DNA from: Verrucomicrobiales bacterium
GTDB taxonomy: Bacteria; Verrucomicrobiota; Verrucomicrobiia; Verrucomicrobiales; DEV007
Reading direction: 5' to 3'
Length of the DNA: 32,699 nt
Assembly (NCBI GenBank): GCA_029210205.1
Contig: JARGOD010000055.1
Location: 1 to 32,699 of the forward strand
Shown: positions 1 to 8,377 of the stretch, one piece after another
Layout of the letters: every line of letters starts with the position of its first letter
How positions within the stretch are numbered: the first letter of the stretch is position 1
The notes under the pieces: generated by a model
Seen by the model: the letters and a program-made list of their open reading frames with translations, nothing else
Told to the model about the DNA's origin: nothing
The model's database searches: none
Program-made: the position numbers and the translations under genes

Positions 1-47
1 GCCAACAGATTTTAAGTCTGTTGTGTCTACCATTCCACCACGCCAGC
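1..47 (-). tRNA. tRNA-Leu(TAA), 5' portion, truncated by window edge
   Basis: Read on the minus strand from 47 towards 1, the sequence gives a 7-nt acceptor strand, T8 and G9, a D arm with the GGTAGAC core, and a five-pair anticodon stem ACAGA/TCTGT. The stem closes a 7-nt loop, CTTAAAA. Loop positions 34-36 give anticodon TAA at 12-14, so the tRNA reads UUA leucine codons. The long variable arm typical of tRNA-Leu, the T arm and the 3' end lie outside the window. Confidence 0.9.
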
Positions 48-63
48 GTGTCAGGGGGAGCGG

Positions 64-93
64 TATTAAGGCGTCTTTGCGACTAAAAATCAA
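64..93 (-). promoter_or_regulatory. Candidate promoter of the tRNA-Leu gene
   Basis: On the minus strand a -35-like TTGATT (88-93) and a -10-like TTAATA (64-69) are separated by 18 bp. The -10 lies 16 bp before the first tRNA base. The stretch between them is C-rich, resembling the GC-rich discriminator of stringently controlled stable-RNA promoters. The box matches are only moderate, so position relative to the tRNA is the main support. Confidence 0.35.
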
Positions 94-173
94 CTGCTTC
101 CCCGCGCGAAAAGCATTCTCTGAGCCGTCATTCCGCTCTTGCGGCGTTTCGGACCATTTGCTTGGCTGGAGAG

Positions 174-1079
174 ATGCGATCAATCTCTGTCCCCTTCCTC
201 GTTCTCAGCTTACTGGCGCTTCCGTTTTTCTCTTCCGCGCAGAAAGCCCCCAAACCGAAAGCCCCCCCATTTTCCTGGGTTTCCGCTCTCTCCGAAAAGC
301 AATCTGCTTCGCTCACCAAGGGAATGGAACACCGAACATTCAAAAGCCCCTCGATGGGACTCGACGTCGGCTACTACGTCTATCTTCCCGAAGCCTACGA
401 AACTTCAGGGAGTCGAAAGTTCCCCGTCGTGATTCATCTTCACGGAGGCCGCCCCGGTAGTGAGGCGAAAGCAGTCCGGCTTGCCAACTTTGTTGATTCC
501 GCAATCAAAGCAGATAAAATCCAACCAACGATCTACGTCTTCCCGAACGGGGGCCCCATGAGCTGGTATAACTACCCGAATCTCGAAAACGGTCGTGGCG
601 AGGATGTCCTCGTCAAAGAGTTGATTCCTCATCTCAAAGAATCTCTGCGCACGAGAGAATTTGGTCTCGAGGGATTCAGCCAGGGAGGTCGTGGCACAAC
701 CCGTGTCATGTTTCGCTACCCTGAACTCTTCGCAAGCGCCGCGCCCGGAGGTTCCGGATACAGTAGTGAGAAAAAGGTTCAGGAGAACGGTGGAGCCGAG
801 AGCGAAAAAGTTGTCTTTGCCAAGGGTGATAACACCTGGGATCTCGCGGCTACTTATGCCAAGCGGGAAGACAAAGGCCGTCTCCCGATTTTCATGTGGG
901 TCGGCACGAAAGGATTCAATTTCGAAAACAATCAGGAATTTTCAGCCTATCTGAAAACGCTCGAAATCCCGCACGAAATGATGACCGTCGAAGGAGTCGA
1001 TCACTCCGCTGCGCGCATTTACGAAAAACAGGGCCTCGAGCTGATGAACTTTCATCAGAAGCATTTCGCGCAGCCCTAG
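174..1079 (+). CDS. Secreted alpha/beta hydrolase (esterase D / PHB-depolymerase-like)
   Basis: This is a 301-residue protein with a cleavable signal peptide (MRSISVPFLVLSLLALPFF, cleavage near SSAQ), so it acts in the periplasm or outside. An HLHGG oxyanion motif lies near residue 93. The nucleophile elbow GFSQGG puts the catalytic serine at 169, and the DHSA motif puts the catalytic histidine at 277. Family members hydrolyse esters of hydroxy acids, sugars or siderophores; the substrate here is unknown. The usual acid residue after strand 7 is not obvious, because the segment reads VGTKGFNFENN where a GTxD-like pattern is common. An in-frame TTG at 162 exists, but ATG 174 places the signal peptide directly at the N terminus. 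The gene runs tail to tail with the DUF58 gene, 8 bp apart. Confidence 0.78.
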   Translation: MRSISVPFLVLSLLALPFFSSAQKAPKPKAPPFSWVSALSEKQSASLTKGMEHRTFKSPSMGLDVGYYVYLPEAYETSGSRKFPVVIHLHGGRPGSEAKAVRLANFVDSAIKADKIQPTIYVFPNGGPMSWYNYPNLENGRGEDVLVKELIPHLKESLRTREFGLEGFSQGGRGTTRVMFRYPELFASAAPGGSGYSSEKKVQENGGAESEKVVFAKGDNTWDLAATYAKREDKGRLPIFMWVGTKGFNFENNQEFSAYLKTLEIPHEMMTVEGVDHSAARIYEKQGLELMNFHQKHFAQP

Positions 1080-1087
1080 AGAGGCAT

Positions 1088-2491
1088 TCAGATCAACTGA
1101 CGGTTCTTTACGTTGAGGTATTGGGTCACCGCTTCGGTGCACAGTTCTTCGTGATCGGGTAGTCCGAGTTCCACCCCAAGATGGCGGAGTTGGTTACTGA
1201 GCTCTTTTAATTCCTGCCACTGGAAGTGGCCACCTAGCTCCTCATAAATTTCACTAACTGTCCCGGGCCCTCGCTGGTTCGAGAAGAGTTCGCGGGCACG
1301 AACCGGTCGGACCATGTTAACAAGCACGAGATGCCGCCGATTGATGAGAGGAAGCGCCTCGAAAAAGTGTTCCGCAGTGAGAGGGTCGCTGAGGTCAATC
1401 AACATCACGATGAGAGCCCGCCTCGTAAGTTTTTGCCTCAGAGCGATCATGAGCGGCTCAAAATCAGGCGCCACCGGTTCCGGCTCAAGCGTGTAAAGTG
1501 CATCGCGGATCACATTGTAATGCCCCTTTCCAGACTTAGCGCGGATGAACTGATCGACCTTGTCAGAAAAACTAACAAACCCAAAACAATCCCCTTGCTT
1601 CTCAGCAACTGAGGCAAGGATGAGGGAACAATGCAGGAACTTTTCCAGTTGCGTTGTGATCATCTGCTCGCCGCCACTCGAACCCTCACTATAACGCCAG
1701 TCTGCCCCCGTTTCTTCGCTCACGGGAACACGGATTTCGCGACCACTGAGACGGGAGTTATCCACGACCACATAAACCTCCTGCGTCTTTTCGATTTGAT
1801 AGGTTCGCGTCACCGGCATCTGACGTCGGGCGGTTGCCTTCCAATCAATGTCGACATAGTCATCTCCGGGCTGATATTCCCGCAACTGCTCGAAATCCCG
1901 TCCCTTTCCCACCTGCCGCACGAGATGACTTCCATCGTGTCCCCGCATTAGGAAAATTGAAGCGAGGCGCTTTCTCTCAATACTCAAATCGGGATAGACT
2001 CTGATCTCAGATTCAAGGACAAGCTCCCGACGAATTAACCACAGTCCGAATTTTGAGGGAGTCTGAATGAAAATATTCGCGCTTTGATAGTGCCCCCGCT
2101 TCAAGGGGGTTTGGAGAGACTTTACTGAAATTTGCTTTCCTGAATCGAAATTGCTCAAACTACGTTCGACCTCATTCTCGACTCTGAAAAATCGCGACAC
2201 CGGAATGCCATATCTTAATTTTTCAAGATTTGGGCCGATGTTTGAAAAAGTGAGCGGCACTTCCATTTCCCGCCCTGTCGTCCCCCGAATCAGCTCGGGA
2301 GTTTCACATGAAATAAGGCTCAACTTATGGCGGGAAATGAACCAATCAAACCCGCTCACCAGAAAGGCAAGGACGAGAACTGCTGCCGCAATGAATCGAA
2401 CTAAACCCTGGTCATACACCAGAAGTGTTATCGCCGGAATTCCGACCAGAAAAGCCACCCACAGAAGCGGGAGATGGGGCACTGGTCTCAT
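1088..2491 (-). CDS. DUF58 / von Willebrand A-like membrane protein
   Basis: This 467-residue protein has two hydrophobic helices in the first 50 residues (around VAFLVGIPAITLLVY and FIAAAVLVLAFLVSG), then a beta-rich region. The DUF58 signature follows: GRDFEQLREYQPGDDYVDID, then WKATAR. A vWA-like domain comes after it with VVVDNSR in the MIDAS position. The third MIDAS residue (DxSxS) is Leu rather than Ser, and a 25-30 residue insertion follows. DUF58 proteins are almost always encoded with a MoxR ATPase and are thought to help metalloprotein maturation or envelope stress responses. Here moxR ends 18 bp upstream on the same strand, so the two are probably cotranscribed. The family call is firm and the biological role is not. 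Confidence 0.88.
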   Translation of the reverse strand: MRPVPHLPLLWVAFLVGIPAITLLVYDQGLVRFIAAAVLVLAFLVSGFDWFISRHKLSLISCETPELIRGTTGREMEVPLTFSNIGPNLEKLRYGIPVSRFFRVENEVERSLSNFDSGKQISVKSLQTPLKRGHYQSANIFIQTPSKFGLWLIRRELVLESEIRVYPDLSIERKRLASIFLMRGHDGSHLVRQVGKGRDFEQLREYQPGDDYVDIDWKATARRQMPVTRTYQIEKTQEVYVVVDNSRLSGREIRVPVSEETGADWRYSEGSSGGEQMITTQLEKFLHCSLILASVAEKQGDCFGFVSFSDKVDQFIRAKSGKGHYNVIRDALYTLEPEPVAPDFEPLMIALRQKLTRRALIVMLIDLSDPLTAEHFFEALPLINRRHLVLVNMVRPVRARELFSNQRGPGTVSEIYEELGGHFQWQELKELSNQLRHLGVELGLPDHEELCTEAVTQYLNVKNRQLI

Positions 2492-2509
2492 TCTCGTTTG
2501 CGGTTAAAA

Positions 2510-3502
2510 TCAACGCGGGACAGATACGGACTCAAGCAACTTGTCTACTGCTTCACTCACCGTCATTCCTTCGATCTCATACTCGGGACGCAGAATAATC
2601 CGGTGGGAAAGCACCGGATGAGCCATCGAACGGATGTCGTCAGGCGTCACATAGTCCCTCCCTTTAATCGCTGCATAGGCACGACTCGAAAGGAGTAAAG
2701 CCTGGGTCGCACGCGGACCGGCTCCCACCTGAATCGGGTCTGCTTCGCGAGAAGCCCTAACCAACTCTACAATATACGAAACCAATTCATCCTTGATCGT
2801 AATGCCCTGCATCGCCGTTTGAACGACTGCAATCTCAGACTCCGCAAGGACCTCCTCCATTGCATCGCCCTCTAGAATGTGCTCCGGGGTATCCCGTCCC
2901 AGCGTTTTCAAGGCGAGCTGCTTTTCATCGTCCTCACTCGGGTAGTCCATTTGCACCTTGAGAAGAAAACGATCTTTCTGTGCTTCAGGGAGTGGGTAGG
3001 TTCCCTCATATTCGATCGGGTTTTGTGTCGCGAAGACCGTAAAGCTGTCAAGCAGCTCATGACTTACTCCGTCAATCGTAACCTGCCTCTCCTGCATCGC
3101 CTGGAGCAGCGCAGACTGCGTTTTCGCCGGTGCCCGGTTGATCTCGTCTGCGAGAAGAAACGAAGTGAAAACGGGCCCTTTGACGAGGTGAAAAGCCCCT
3201 TCCTGAAGATTAAAAACATTCGTTCCCGTGATATCTGAGGGCATCAGATCAGGGGTGAATTGAATCCTGGAGAATGGAGAACCAAGAACTCTCGCCAGAG
3301 TTCTCACGAGTAGTGTCTTCGCAACTCCGGGGACACCCTCAATCAAAATATGATTACCCGTAAAAATCGCGATGAGACAGTGATCTACAACGTCCTCCTG
3401 CCCGATAATCACCTTGGCAACCTCGGCTCGCGCGCGAGACAGTATCTCGATAACCGAGGAATCGAGATCAGTCGAAGATGGGTCTTCCATAGGCGGGTTC
3501 AT
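2510..3502 (-). CDS. MoxR-family AAA+ ATPase
   Basis: This is a 330-residue cytoplasmic ATPase. Walker A is GVPGVAKT (residues 56-63). Walker B ends in ADEIN (D119, E120) and is followed by RAPAKTQSALLQAMQE. The sensor region reads FATQNPIEYEGTYPLPEAQ, and a C-terminal lid domain follows. Length and motif order are standard for MoxR, which acts as a chaperone-like ATPase with vWA/DUF58 partners; that partner is the next gene. Met1 or Met5 could be the start, and neither has a convincing Shine-Dalgarno sequence. A 56-bp gap separates it from the sugar dehydrogenase upstream, so readthrough is possible but not shown. Confidence 0.93.
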   Translation of the reverse strand: MNPPMEDPSSTDLDSSVIEILSRARAEVAKVIIGQEDVVDHCLIAIFTGNHILIEGVPGVAKTLLVRTLARVLGSPFSRIQFTPDLMPSDITGTNVFNLQEGAFHLVKGPVFTSFLLADEINRAPAKTQSALLQAMQERQVTIDGVSHELLDSFTVFATQNPIEYEGTYPLPEAQKDRFLLKVQMDYPSEDDEKQLALKTLGRDTPEHILEGDAMEEVLAESEIAVVQTAMQGITIKDELVSYIVELVRASREADPIQVGAGPRATQALLLSSRAYAAIKGRDYVTPDDIRSMAHPVLSHRIILRPEYEIEGMTVSEAVDKLLESVSVPR

Positions 3503-3558
3503 CGCACAGACCAGGGCCGTAAGGCAAGAAGAATTCTGCCATCCCGCTTTCAGACCTC

Positions 3559-4764
3559 TTAGTCTGCCGGAACGATGCGAAACATACCTCCACGCCAGTC
3601 GAGAACCAGAGCCTCTCCATTCTCATCTGGATAAAACCCCGTCGGCTGGACCGTTGGTGCCTTTAGATCAGCAGGCTTCTCAAAGTGGTGATTTGCGACA
3701 ACTTTCCCTTCGTCGGGGCTGTAGTAAAGCGCCCATAGATTTCCAAAGCGCCAATCCCCATAGAGAAAGTGTCCTTGAAGCTCCGGAATTGCTTCTCCCC
3801 GATAAACATAGCCTCCCGTGATCGACAGGCCATCAGCACGGGAATATTCATGAATGGGCTCGATAAAGCCAGTCTCCTCAGCAGGCTTAGGCTTCCGCCC
3901 AAGAGCGGCAAGCATGGCATCGCGGGGATGAAATTTTTGCGTGGCCTCACGAATTTCCCATCCATAGTTACCACCTTTTTCAATCAAGTTGATTTCCTCA
4001 TACAAATCCTGACCCACATCAGCGAGATAGAAGAGTCCGCTATCGGGATCCATCGCGGCACCCCATGGGTTTCGAAGTCCATAGGCATAGATTTCAGGGC
4101 AGGCGTTCGGCTCATTGACAAATGGATTGTCCGAAGGAATTCCATAAGGCAGGGAAGCCGTCCGTGAATCAACGTCGATTCGGAGAACCTTGCCATTCCA
4201 CCGTGTTAGCTTCTGGGAAAGCATATAGACCCCATTCTTCATCCCGCCGTCACCGACGCACAAATAGAGCAATCCGTCACCGGGGCCAAAAAACACATTG
4301 CCCGAGTTATGATTCCATTCCGGCTGCTGCACTTCGAGAAGAATTCTCTCACTGTCAGGATTCGCGGCATTGGCATTCTCCGCAGACACCTGAAATTCTG
4401 CGAGAACGAGCCTCTTCGGGCCCTGACGGGAGAAGGTGACATAAAACTTTCCATTATCCGCATATTCAGGATGAAACGCGAGACCAAGGAGGCCTTCCTC
4501 AAAATCTTTTTCCACCTGAATTGAATCGCTTAGATCCAGAAAGATCGAACTGTCAGAACTGCTCTCATCCCGAGGGAGTATTTTGATCTTTCCTGTCTGT
4601 TCGATCAAAAACTTCCGATCTGTATTGTCATTTGGAATCTGAACGGAAATAGGACGCTCAATCTCAATCTCTTTGTAGATCGGCTGCAAAGAGAGAGACG
4701 GAAGCTCTGCCATCGCAGGCAGGACAGCTAATAACATCAAGGCTGAAAGAAGATGACGAATCAT
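3559..4764 (-). CDS. Soluble PQQ-dependent aldose dehydrogenase-like protein (GSDH/YliI family)
   Basis: This 401-residue secreted protein starts with a signal peptide (MIRHLLSALMLLAVLPAMA). The body carries beta-propeller motifs of the glucose/sorbosone dehydrogenase family: GLLGLAFHPEY, DGLLYLCVGDGG, AYGLRNPWGAAMDPDSG, LADVGQDLYEEINL and GGNYGWE. A GGYVYRG repeat and YGDWRFG follow near the C terminus. Family enzymes oxidise aldoses in the periplasm using pyrroloquinoline quinone and pass electrons to the respiratory chain. In related bacteria many homologues have unproven substrates. No PQQ synthesis gene is in the window. The neighbouring MoxR/DUF58 pair on the same strand is a common context for quinoprotein or metalloprotein maturation, but that link is inference. 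Confidence 0.85.
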   Translation of the reverse strand: MIRHLLSALMLLAVLPAMAELPSLSLQPIYKEIEIERPISVQIPNDNTDRKFLIEQTGKIKILPRDESSSDSSIFLDLSDSIQVEKDFEEGLLGLAFHPEYADNGKFYVTFSRQGPKRLVLAEFQVSAENANAANPDSERILLEVQQPEWNHNSGNVFFGPGDGLLYLCVGDGGMKNGVYMLSQKLTRWNGKVLRIDVDSRTASLPYGIPSDNPFVNEPNACPEIYAYGLRNPWGAAMDPDSGLFYLADVGQDLYEEINLIEKGGNYGWEIREATQKFHPRDAMLAALGRKPKPAEETGFIEPIHEYSRADGLSITGGYVYRGEAIPELQGHFLYGDWRFGNLWALYYSPDEGKVVANHHFEKPADLKAPTVQPTGFYPDENGEALVLDWRGGMFRIVPAD

Positions 4765-4850
4765 GCCTGGAGATTACGAATTCCCTTCATTGAATGCAAC
4801 CCTTGTCGAGGTCGTGAAAGTGCCATAGCTTCCCTCCTCACTGATACGAT

Positions 4851-6437
4851 ATGCCGCCCCTGAAGCCCCATCGACTTGCCCGACTGTCGCGTGATCGGGA
4901 GTTTTTGATCAAGGCTTCTATCATTATCTCCGTGACTTCCATTATCGTCGCATTTGTCGTTTCGCTCTTTTCTCCGTCGAAACCGAATCTGGAAAAAGAA
5001 ATGGCTGCCTTGCGGGAGATCATTAATGACGACTCCGGGAAGGCCTTGCCGAAAACCTTTGAGAGTTGGGTTTTTTTTATCCGGACCGGCATCTCGATGG
5101 AGAGTCCTCAAACTCTGCGGGATTGCCGCAATATAAAACTCAAGATCGAGGGTGATGCGGGCGAACCAATCGAACCGGAAGGCATCTCAGATGGTGAGGC
5201 CGAGATGCTACACTCACTTGATTTAGGATTGAGGCTCAGCGACCCGGATTCGGCAGTGAGGAGACTACGAGCCTTGCCCGAGTCACTAAAGTTTCGAAAT
5301 GAGTTTCTCGGGGACATCGAGTTCACTCGTGAGCACTATCCCGCCGCACAAGAGCATTACCTAAATGCCGCAACGCTTCAGCCTGACTCCAGCTACAATC
5401 GACGTAGTGCCGTCATCTCGGCATGGCGATCCGGCGACAAGCTTGCACTGAGGAAGCTACTGCATGATCCGCTTCTGCGTGATGAGTTTGCTCTCAGTGA
5501 ACAACTCGACCTCTTTACCGATGCTCGCGACTTTAAGGGACTCGCTGTCGCCGTAATGCGCTACGAGATCGCAGAATTTATTTCGCCGTCGCTCGTTCCG
5601 GCTCTTTTCACCGGGGCGATCTGGTTTCTTATCCTCATGCCCTTCTGGCAAATCAACCCACAACGACTTCTATTTTCAATCCTCGCCGTCGCAGCCGGAA
5701 TCATCTCTGCAGGGCTCACCATCTACGCGGTGATGATTCAAGAGCGAATGCAGGGATTTACTCAAAATCTGGCTGATCCACCGCTAATTCAGGTAGTCTA
5801 TTATGTCGCAGGGGTCGCTCTCCGCGAAGAAACACTGAAACTTCTGTGCTTCCTTCCTTTTGCGATCTGGGCAGCCCTCCGCGGAAAGTATCTTGATGGT
5901 TTAATTCTTGCCGCTCTCGTGGGACTGGGTTTTGCCTTTAAGGAGAACATTCTTTACTTTGAAAATGGGCTCACCTCGTTCACCGCGTGGATGCGATTTC
6001 TCACGGCCAACGTCCTCCACTTTTCTCTCACAGGAATTGCCGGATTTTACCTCGTGAGGATGCTCCATCGAAAATTTCACGGACTGGAATCGTTTCTCTT
6101 CAGCTTCATTGCTGTCGTCATTGCTCACGGGCTTTACAACTCTGTTATCGCGGTTCCCGAACTGATAAGTTATTCCCCTCTCAGCACCATCTTCGTGGCA
6201 GCAATGGCCTACCAGTTTTTTGATCCTCTTCGCTCGCAAATGGAAACTCAAGGTATAGCCAACCGCATATCCCCGCTCGGAGTGTTCGTGCTCGGGTCGG
6301 CCTTCCTTGCCTGCTTTCTTATGATCGCTTCCGCCTGGATAACTCCATTCCGATTTGCACTGGGCGTTTTTGCTTCCGGTGTCGCAGGACTGATTCCGCT
6401 CGCCTTCGCCTATATCAGCCGATTTCGCGACCTCTAA
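4851..6437 (+). CDS. PrsW-family intramembrane metalloprotease with N-terminal TPR-like extension
   Basis: This is a 528-residue membrane protein. Residues 19-41 form a transmembrane helix. Residues 45-240 are a soluble, helical, TPR-like region, including EFTREHYPAAQEHYLNAATL with a typical TPR small/large residue pattern. From about residue 245 the protein is polytopic. The PrsW motifs are in order: EExxK (E326, E327, K330), KENILY (E365, N366, Y369), a membrane histidine (H390 in NVLHFS) and a second one (H426 in AHGLYNS). PrsW proteins cleave membrane-bound regulators such as anti-sigma factors; other relatives of this glutamic-type superfamily have different targets. Typical PrsW proteins are 200-350 residues, so the extension is unusual. 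The gene is divergent from the sugar dehydrogenase and overlaps the PIG-L gene tail to tail by 23 bp. Confidence 0.82.
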   Translation: MPPLKPHRLARLSRDREFLIKASIIISVTSIIVAFVVSLFSPSKPNLEKEMAALREIINDDSGKALPKTFESWVFFIRTGISMESPQTLRDCRNIKLKIEGDAGEPIEPEGISDGEAEMLHSLDLGLRLSDPDSAVRRLRALPESLKFRNEFLGDIEFTREHYPAAQEHYLNAATLQPDSSYNRRSAVISAWRSGDKLALRKLLHDPLLRDEFALSEQLDLFTDARDFKGLAVAVMRYEIAEFISPSLVPALFTGAIWFLILMPFWQINPQRLLFSILAVAAGIISAGLTIYAVMIQERMQGFTQNLADPPLIQVVYYVAGVALREETLKLLCFLPFAIWAALRGKYLDGLILAALVGLGFAFKENILYFENGLTSFTAWMRFLTANVLHFSLTGIAGFYLVRMLHRKFHGLESFLFSFIAVVIAHGLYNSVIAVPELISYSPLSTIFVAAMAYQFFDPLRSQMETQGIANRISPLGVFVLGSAFLACFLMIASAWITPFRFALGVFASGVAGLIPLAFAYISRFRDL

Positions 6438-7206
6438 TGCAGTAGTCCTCTCTTGAAGTTTTTGATATAAAATCGTCCAGGGTCCCATTCGCAAATCGGC
6501 AGAACAATGAAACCTGAGACTCGTGAGAAGCGAGCGCCTCTCTCCTCGCAGAAGACTGCCCTGACACATCCAGAATGAAATTTGCAGAATCGTCCAGATT
6601 CACCAGTTTCGAGATCGGATGATTTTCTCTCGCCGCGAGAAACGTGGCCCAGGAGCCCTCTCCTATCGCGAGCTCTACAGCTTTATGCACCAGAAGATGG
6701 GCGGGGTGCCAATACTCGCCGCTGCTTCCATGAGTGATTACAAAGTCAGCCGATTCCAGATACGGCGTGATTTGACGGGCAAGGTCATCAACGGAAACTG
6801 GCGGAGCATAGACGCGATGTTCGCCTGCCACGGGATCGATATGCCCGAGGAACTTAAGTTCTCGAATCCCCAGTTTTTCGCAGGCTTTTCTCATCTCGAC
6901 TTCCCGCGCCTCTCCCAACTCTTCGCGTGTCCAGGCCCCTGTCGGGCCGCCCTCCCCCCGGGTCAGACAGAGTAAATCAACCGTAGCACCCAGCTCAATT
7001 AGCTGACAGATAAACCCAGAGCAGAATGTCTCATCATCAGGATGCGCGACCACCACGACTGCATGCTGAATCCTCCCCAATTCTTCTACTGATCGAATAC
7101 TCTCCACTTTCCTGGTGTTCCTTAAACAACGAAACACTTGCCGGATCCGTTTTCTATAGAAAACAGGGTCAGTGAGCCGGTGCCAGATTTTGTTTAGAGT
7201 CTGCAT
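6415..7206 (-). CDS. PIG-L / LmbE-family N-deacetylase
   Basis: This is a 263-residue protein. The zinc motif AHPDDE (H55, D57, D58) is followed by CLTRGEGGPTG, then MRKACEKLGI, and a second metal histidine in EYWHPAHLLVH near residue 150. The family removes acetyl groups from N-acetylglucosaminyl conjugates, as in GPI precursors, mycothiol and bacillithiol. About 45 residues of basic leader precede the domain. A TTG at 7209 directly precedes ATG 7206, and I prefer the ATG. It overlaps the GT4 gene by 38 bp and is last in the exopolysaccharide operon, so it probably deacetylates a sugar of that polymer or of a lipid-linked intermediate. A thiol-cofactor role (GT4 plus PIG-L, as in MshA/MshB) is an alternative I find less likely in this context. 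Confidence 0.85.
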   Translation of the reverse strand: MQTLNKIWHRLTDPVFYRKRIRQVFRCLRNTRKVESIRSVEELGRIQHAVVVVAHPDDETFCSGFICQLIELGATVDLLCLTRGEGGPTGAWTREELGEAREVEMRKACEKLGIRELKFLGHIDPVAGEHRVYAPPVSVDDLARQITPYLESADFVITHGSSGEYWHPAHLLVHKAVELAIGEGSWATFLAARENHPISKLVNLDDSANFILDVSGQSSARREALASHESQVSLFCRFANGTLDDFISKTSREDYCIRGREIG

Positions 7207-8377
7207 CAACGGAAGTTTTCTTCAAGCCGGCAAAGTTTCCGAGGTGCTCTCGAAGTTCCTTCTTAAATGCCTCAGGACCGAATCGCGCGACGCGAGCAGA
7301 GAGGCTTTCGCGAAATCGAGGAATAGATTCCGGATCCTTGATTAACTCCAGGATCTTCGCACAAGCTTCTTCGTTGGTCGCAAACTGGAGTTCAGGGAAT
7401 GGCACAATCTCCCCAGCTCCGCCAGTATCAGGCACTAAAGGAATACAGCCCATCGAAGCCATTTCCGCCACGGCAATTCCAAAGGCCTCTATTCGACAGG
7501 CATGAAGCGCAAAAGTTTGCGAAGCGAGGACATCTTGCTTTTTGCGAAGACTCAGAAATCCCTTGGGGATGATCCACTCACGGCTCGAAATCATTTCCCG
7601 AATTCGATTGCTGTATCGCGAGTCATCTAGTTGCCCTATCAAACTGAGCGTTACGGGGAAGCCTTCGCCTCTTACCATCTCAAGAATGGTAATCACGCGA
7701 TCAATCTCTTTCTCCGGAACCACCCTGCCGAGACAAACAAAACCAAGAGGATCACGAACTGAGTGGCTGGGAGCTTCGGGAAGTACTACCGGCGGATAAA
7801 TAACCTTCGCCTCCGAGACATGAAAGTGATCACACAGTTGTTTCGCACTCCAGTTTGAGTTAGCAAGAATGAGATCACCTCGATCCGCCAACGGGATCTG
7901 TGGAACTGAAATCAGCTCTGCAAAAGAAAGATAAAGCCGCCTTATAATAGTCTCACGATGACAGAACTTACTGTCGCCGTGAACGTAGAGTCGCTTCCGC
8001 ATTCCTTCGCTAAAACTGAAGTCTCCGATCAGTTGAATCGAAGGCCTGCCAAATTGCACCGGATTGTAAGTGCTTACACAGAAGTCCGCCTCACGGGCAA
8101 GCTTCTGACAAAAACGTTCGAAAAACCTGATCTGAAGATGAGCAAGCCGGAAAGGATTATTCACTGTAGGAATACGGGGTGCCTGAATAAATCGGATCTT
8201 CTGAGGATCGACCTTCGTTCCGAATGCTTGATTCAGGTCATCAAAATCGAGAGGAGAAGCTGTTGAAAAAGTCACCTCAAAATCATCCTGCAAGGCTTCG
8301 AGCGCCCACATTGCAGTGGCTTCAGAACCACCCCGTCCCATCCATGGGTGAGTAAGTAGCAATTTGGGTCGATTCAT
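7169..8377 (-). CDS. Glycosyltransferase family 4 protein (GT-B fold)
   Basis: This is a 402-residue cytoplasmic glycosyltransferase. The N-terminal half carries the glycine-rich PWMGRGGSE typical of GT-B acceptor domains. The C-terminal half carries FVCLGRVVPEKEID and an E-x7-E type nucleotide-sugar signature, ACRIEAFGIAVAEMASMGC, then PDTGGAGEIV. Such enzymes add a sugar with retention of configuration, usually to a lipid-linked oligosaccharide. The start codon overlaps the GT2 stop as ATGA, and its 3' end overlaps the PIG-L gene, so translation along this part of the operon is probably coupled. Donor and acceptor cannot be read from the sequence. Confidence 0.9.
   Translation of the reverse strand: MNRPKLLLTHPWMGRGGSEATAMWALEALQDDFEVTFSTASPLDFDDLNQAFGTKVDPQKIRFIQAPRIPTVNNPFRLAHLQIRFFERFCQKLAREADFCVSTYNPVQFGRPSIQLIGDFSFSEGMRKRLYVHGDSKFCHRETIIRRLYLSFAELISVPQIPLADRGDLILANSNWSAKQLCDHFHVSEAKVIYPPVVLPEAPSHSVRDPLGFVCLGRVVPEKEIDRVITILEMVRGEGFPVTLSLIGQLDDSRYSNRIREMISSREWIIPKGFLSLRKKQDVLASQTFALHACRIEAFGIAVAEMASMGCIPLVPDTGGAGEIVPFPELQFATNEEACAKILELIKDPESIPRFRESLSARVARFGPEAFKKELREHLGNFAGLKKTSVDADSKQNLAPAH

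Noticed and set aside
23..460. Open frame on the plus strand covering the tRNA and the esterase start
   Set aside because: It crosses the tRNA, has biased Arg/Ser/Pro-rich composition typical of a shadow frame, and overlaps a gene with a clear signal peptide and catalytic motifs.
3523..3540. Hairpin between the sugar dehydrogenase and moxR
   Set aside because: Seven pairs with a bulge and a 3-nt loop but no U tract; not enough for a terminator call.
4771..4799. TTGCAT-17-TAATCT pair before the sugar dehydrogenase
   Set aside because: Each box has only about three consensus matches and the -10 would lie 6 bp before the start codon, requiring a leaderless mRNA.
5901..6569. 222-codon minus-strand frame inside the PrsW-like gene
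   Set aside because: It is antisense to conserved PrsW motifs, low in hydrophobic structure, and matches no family.
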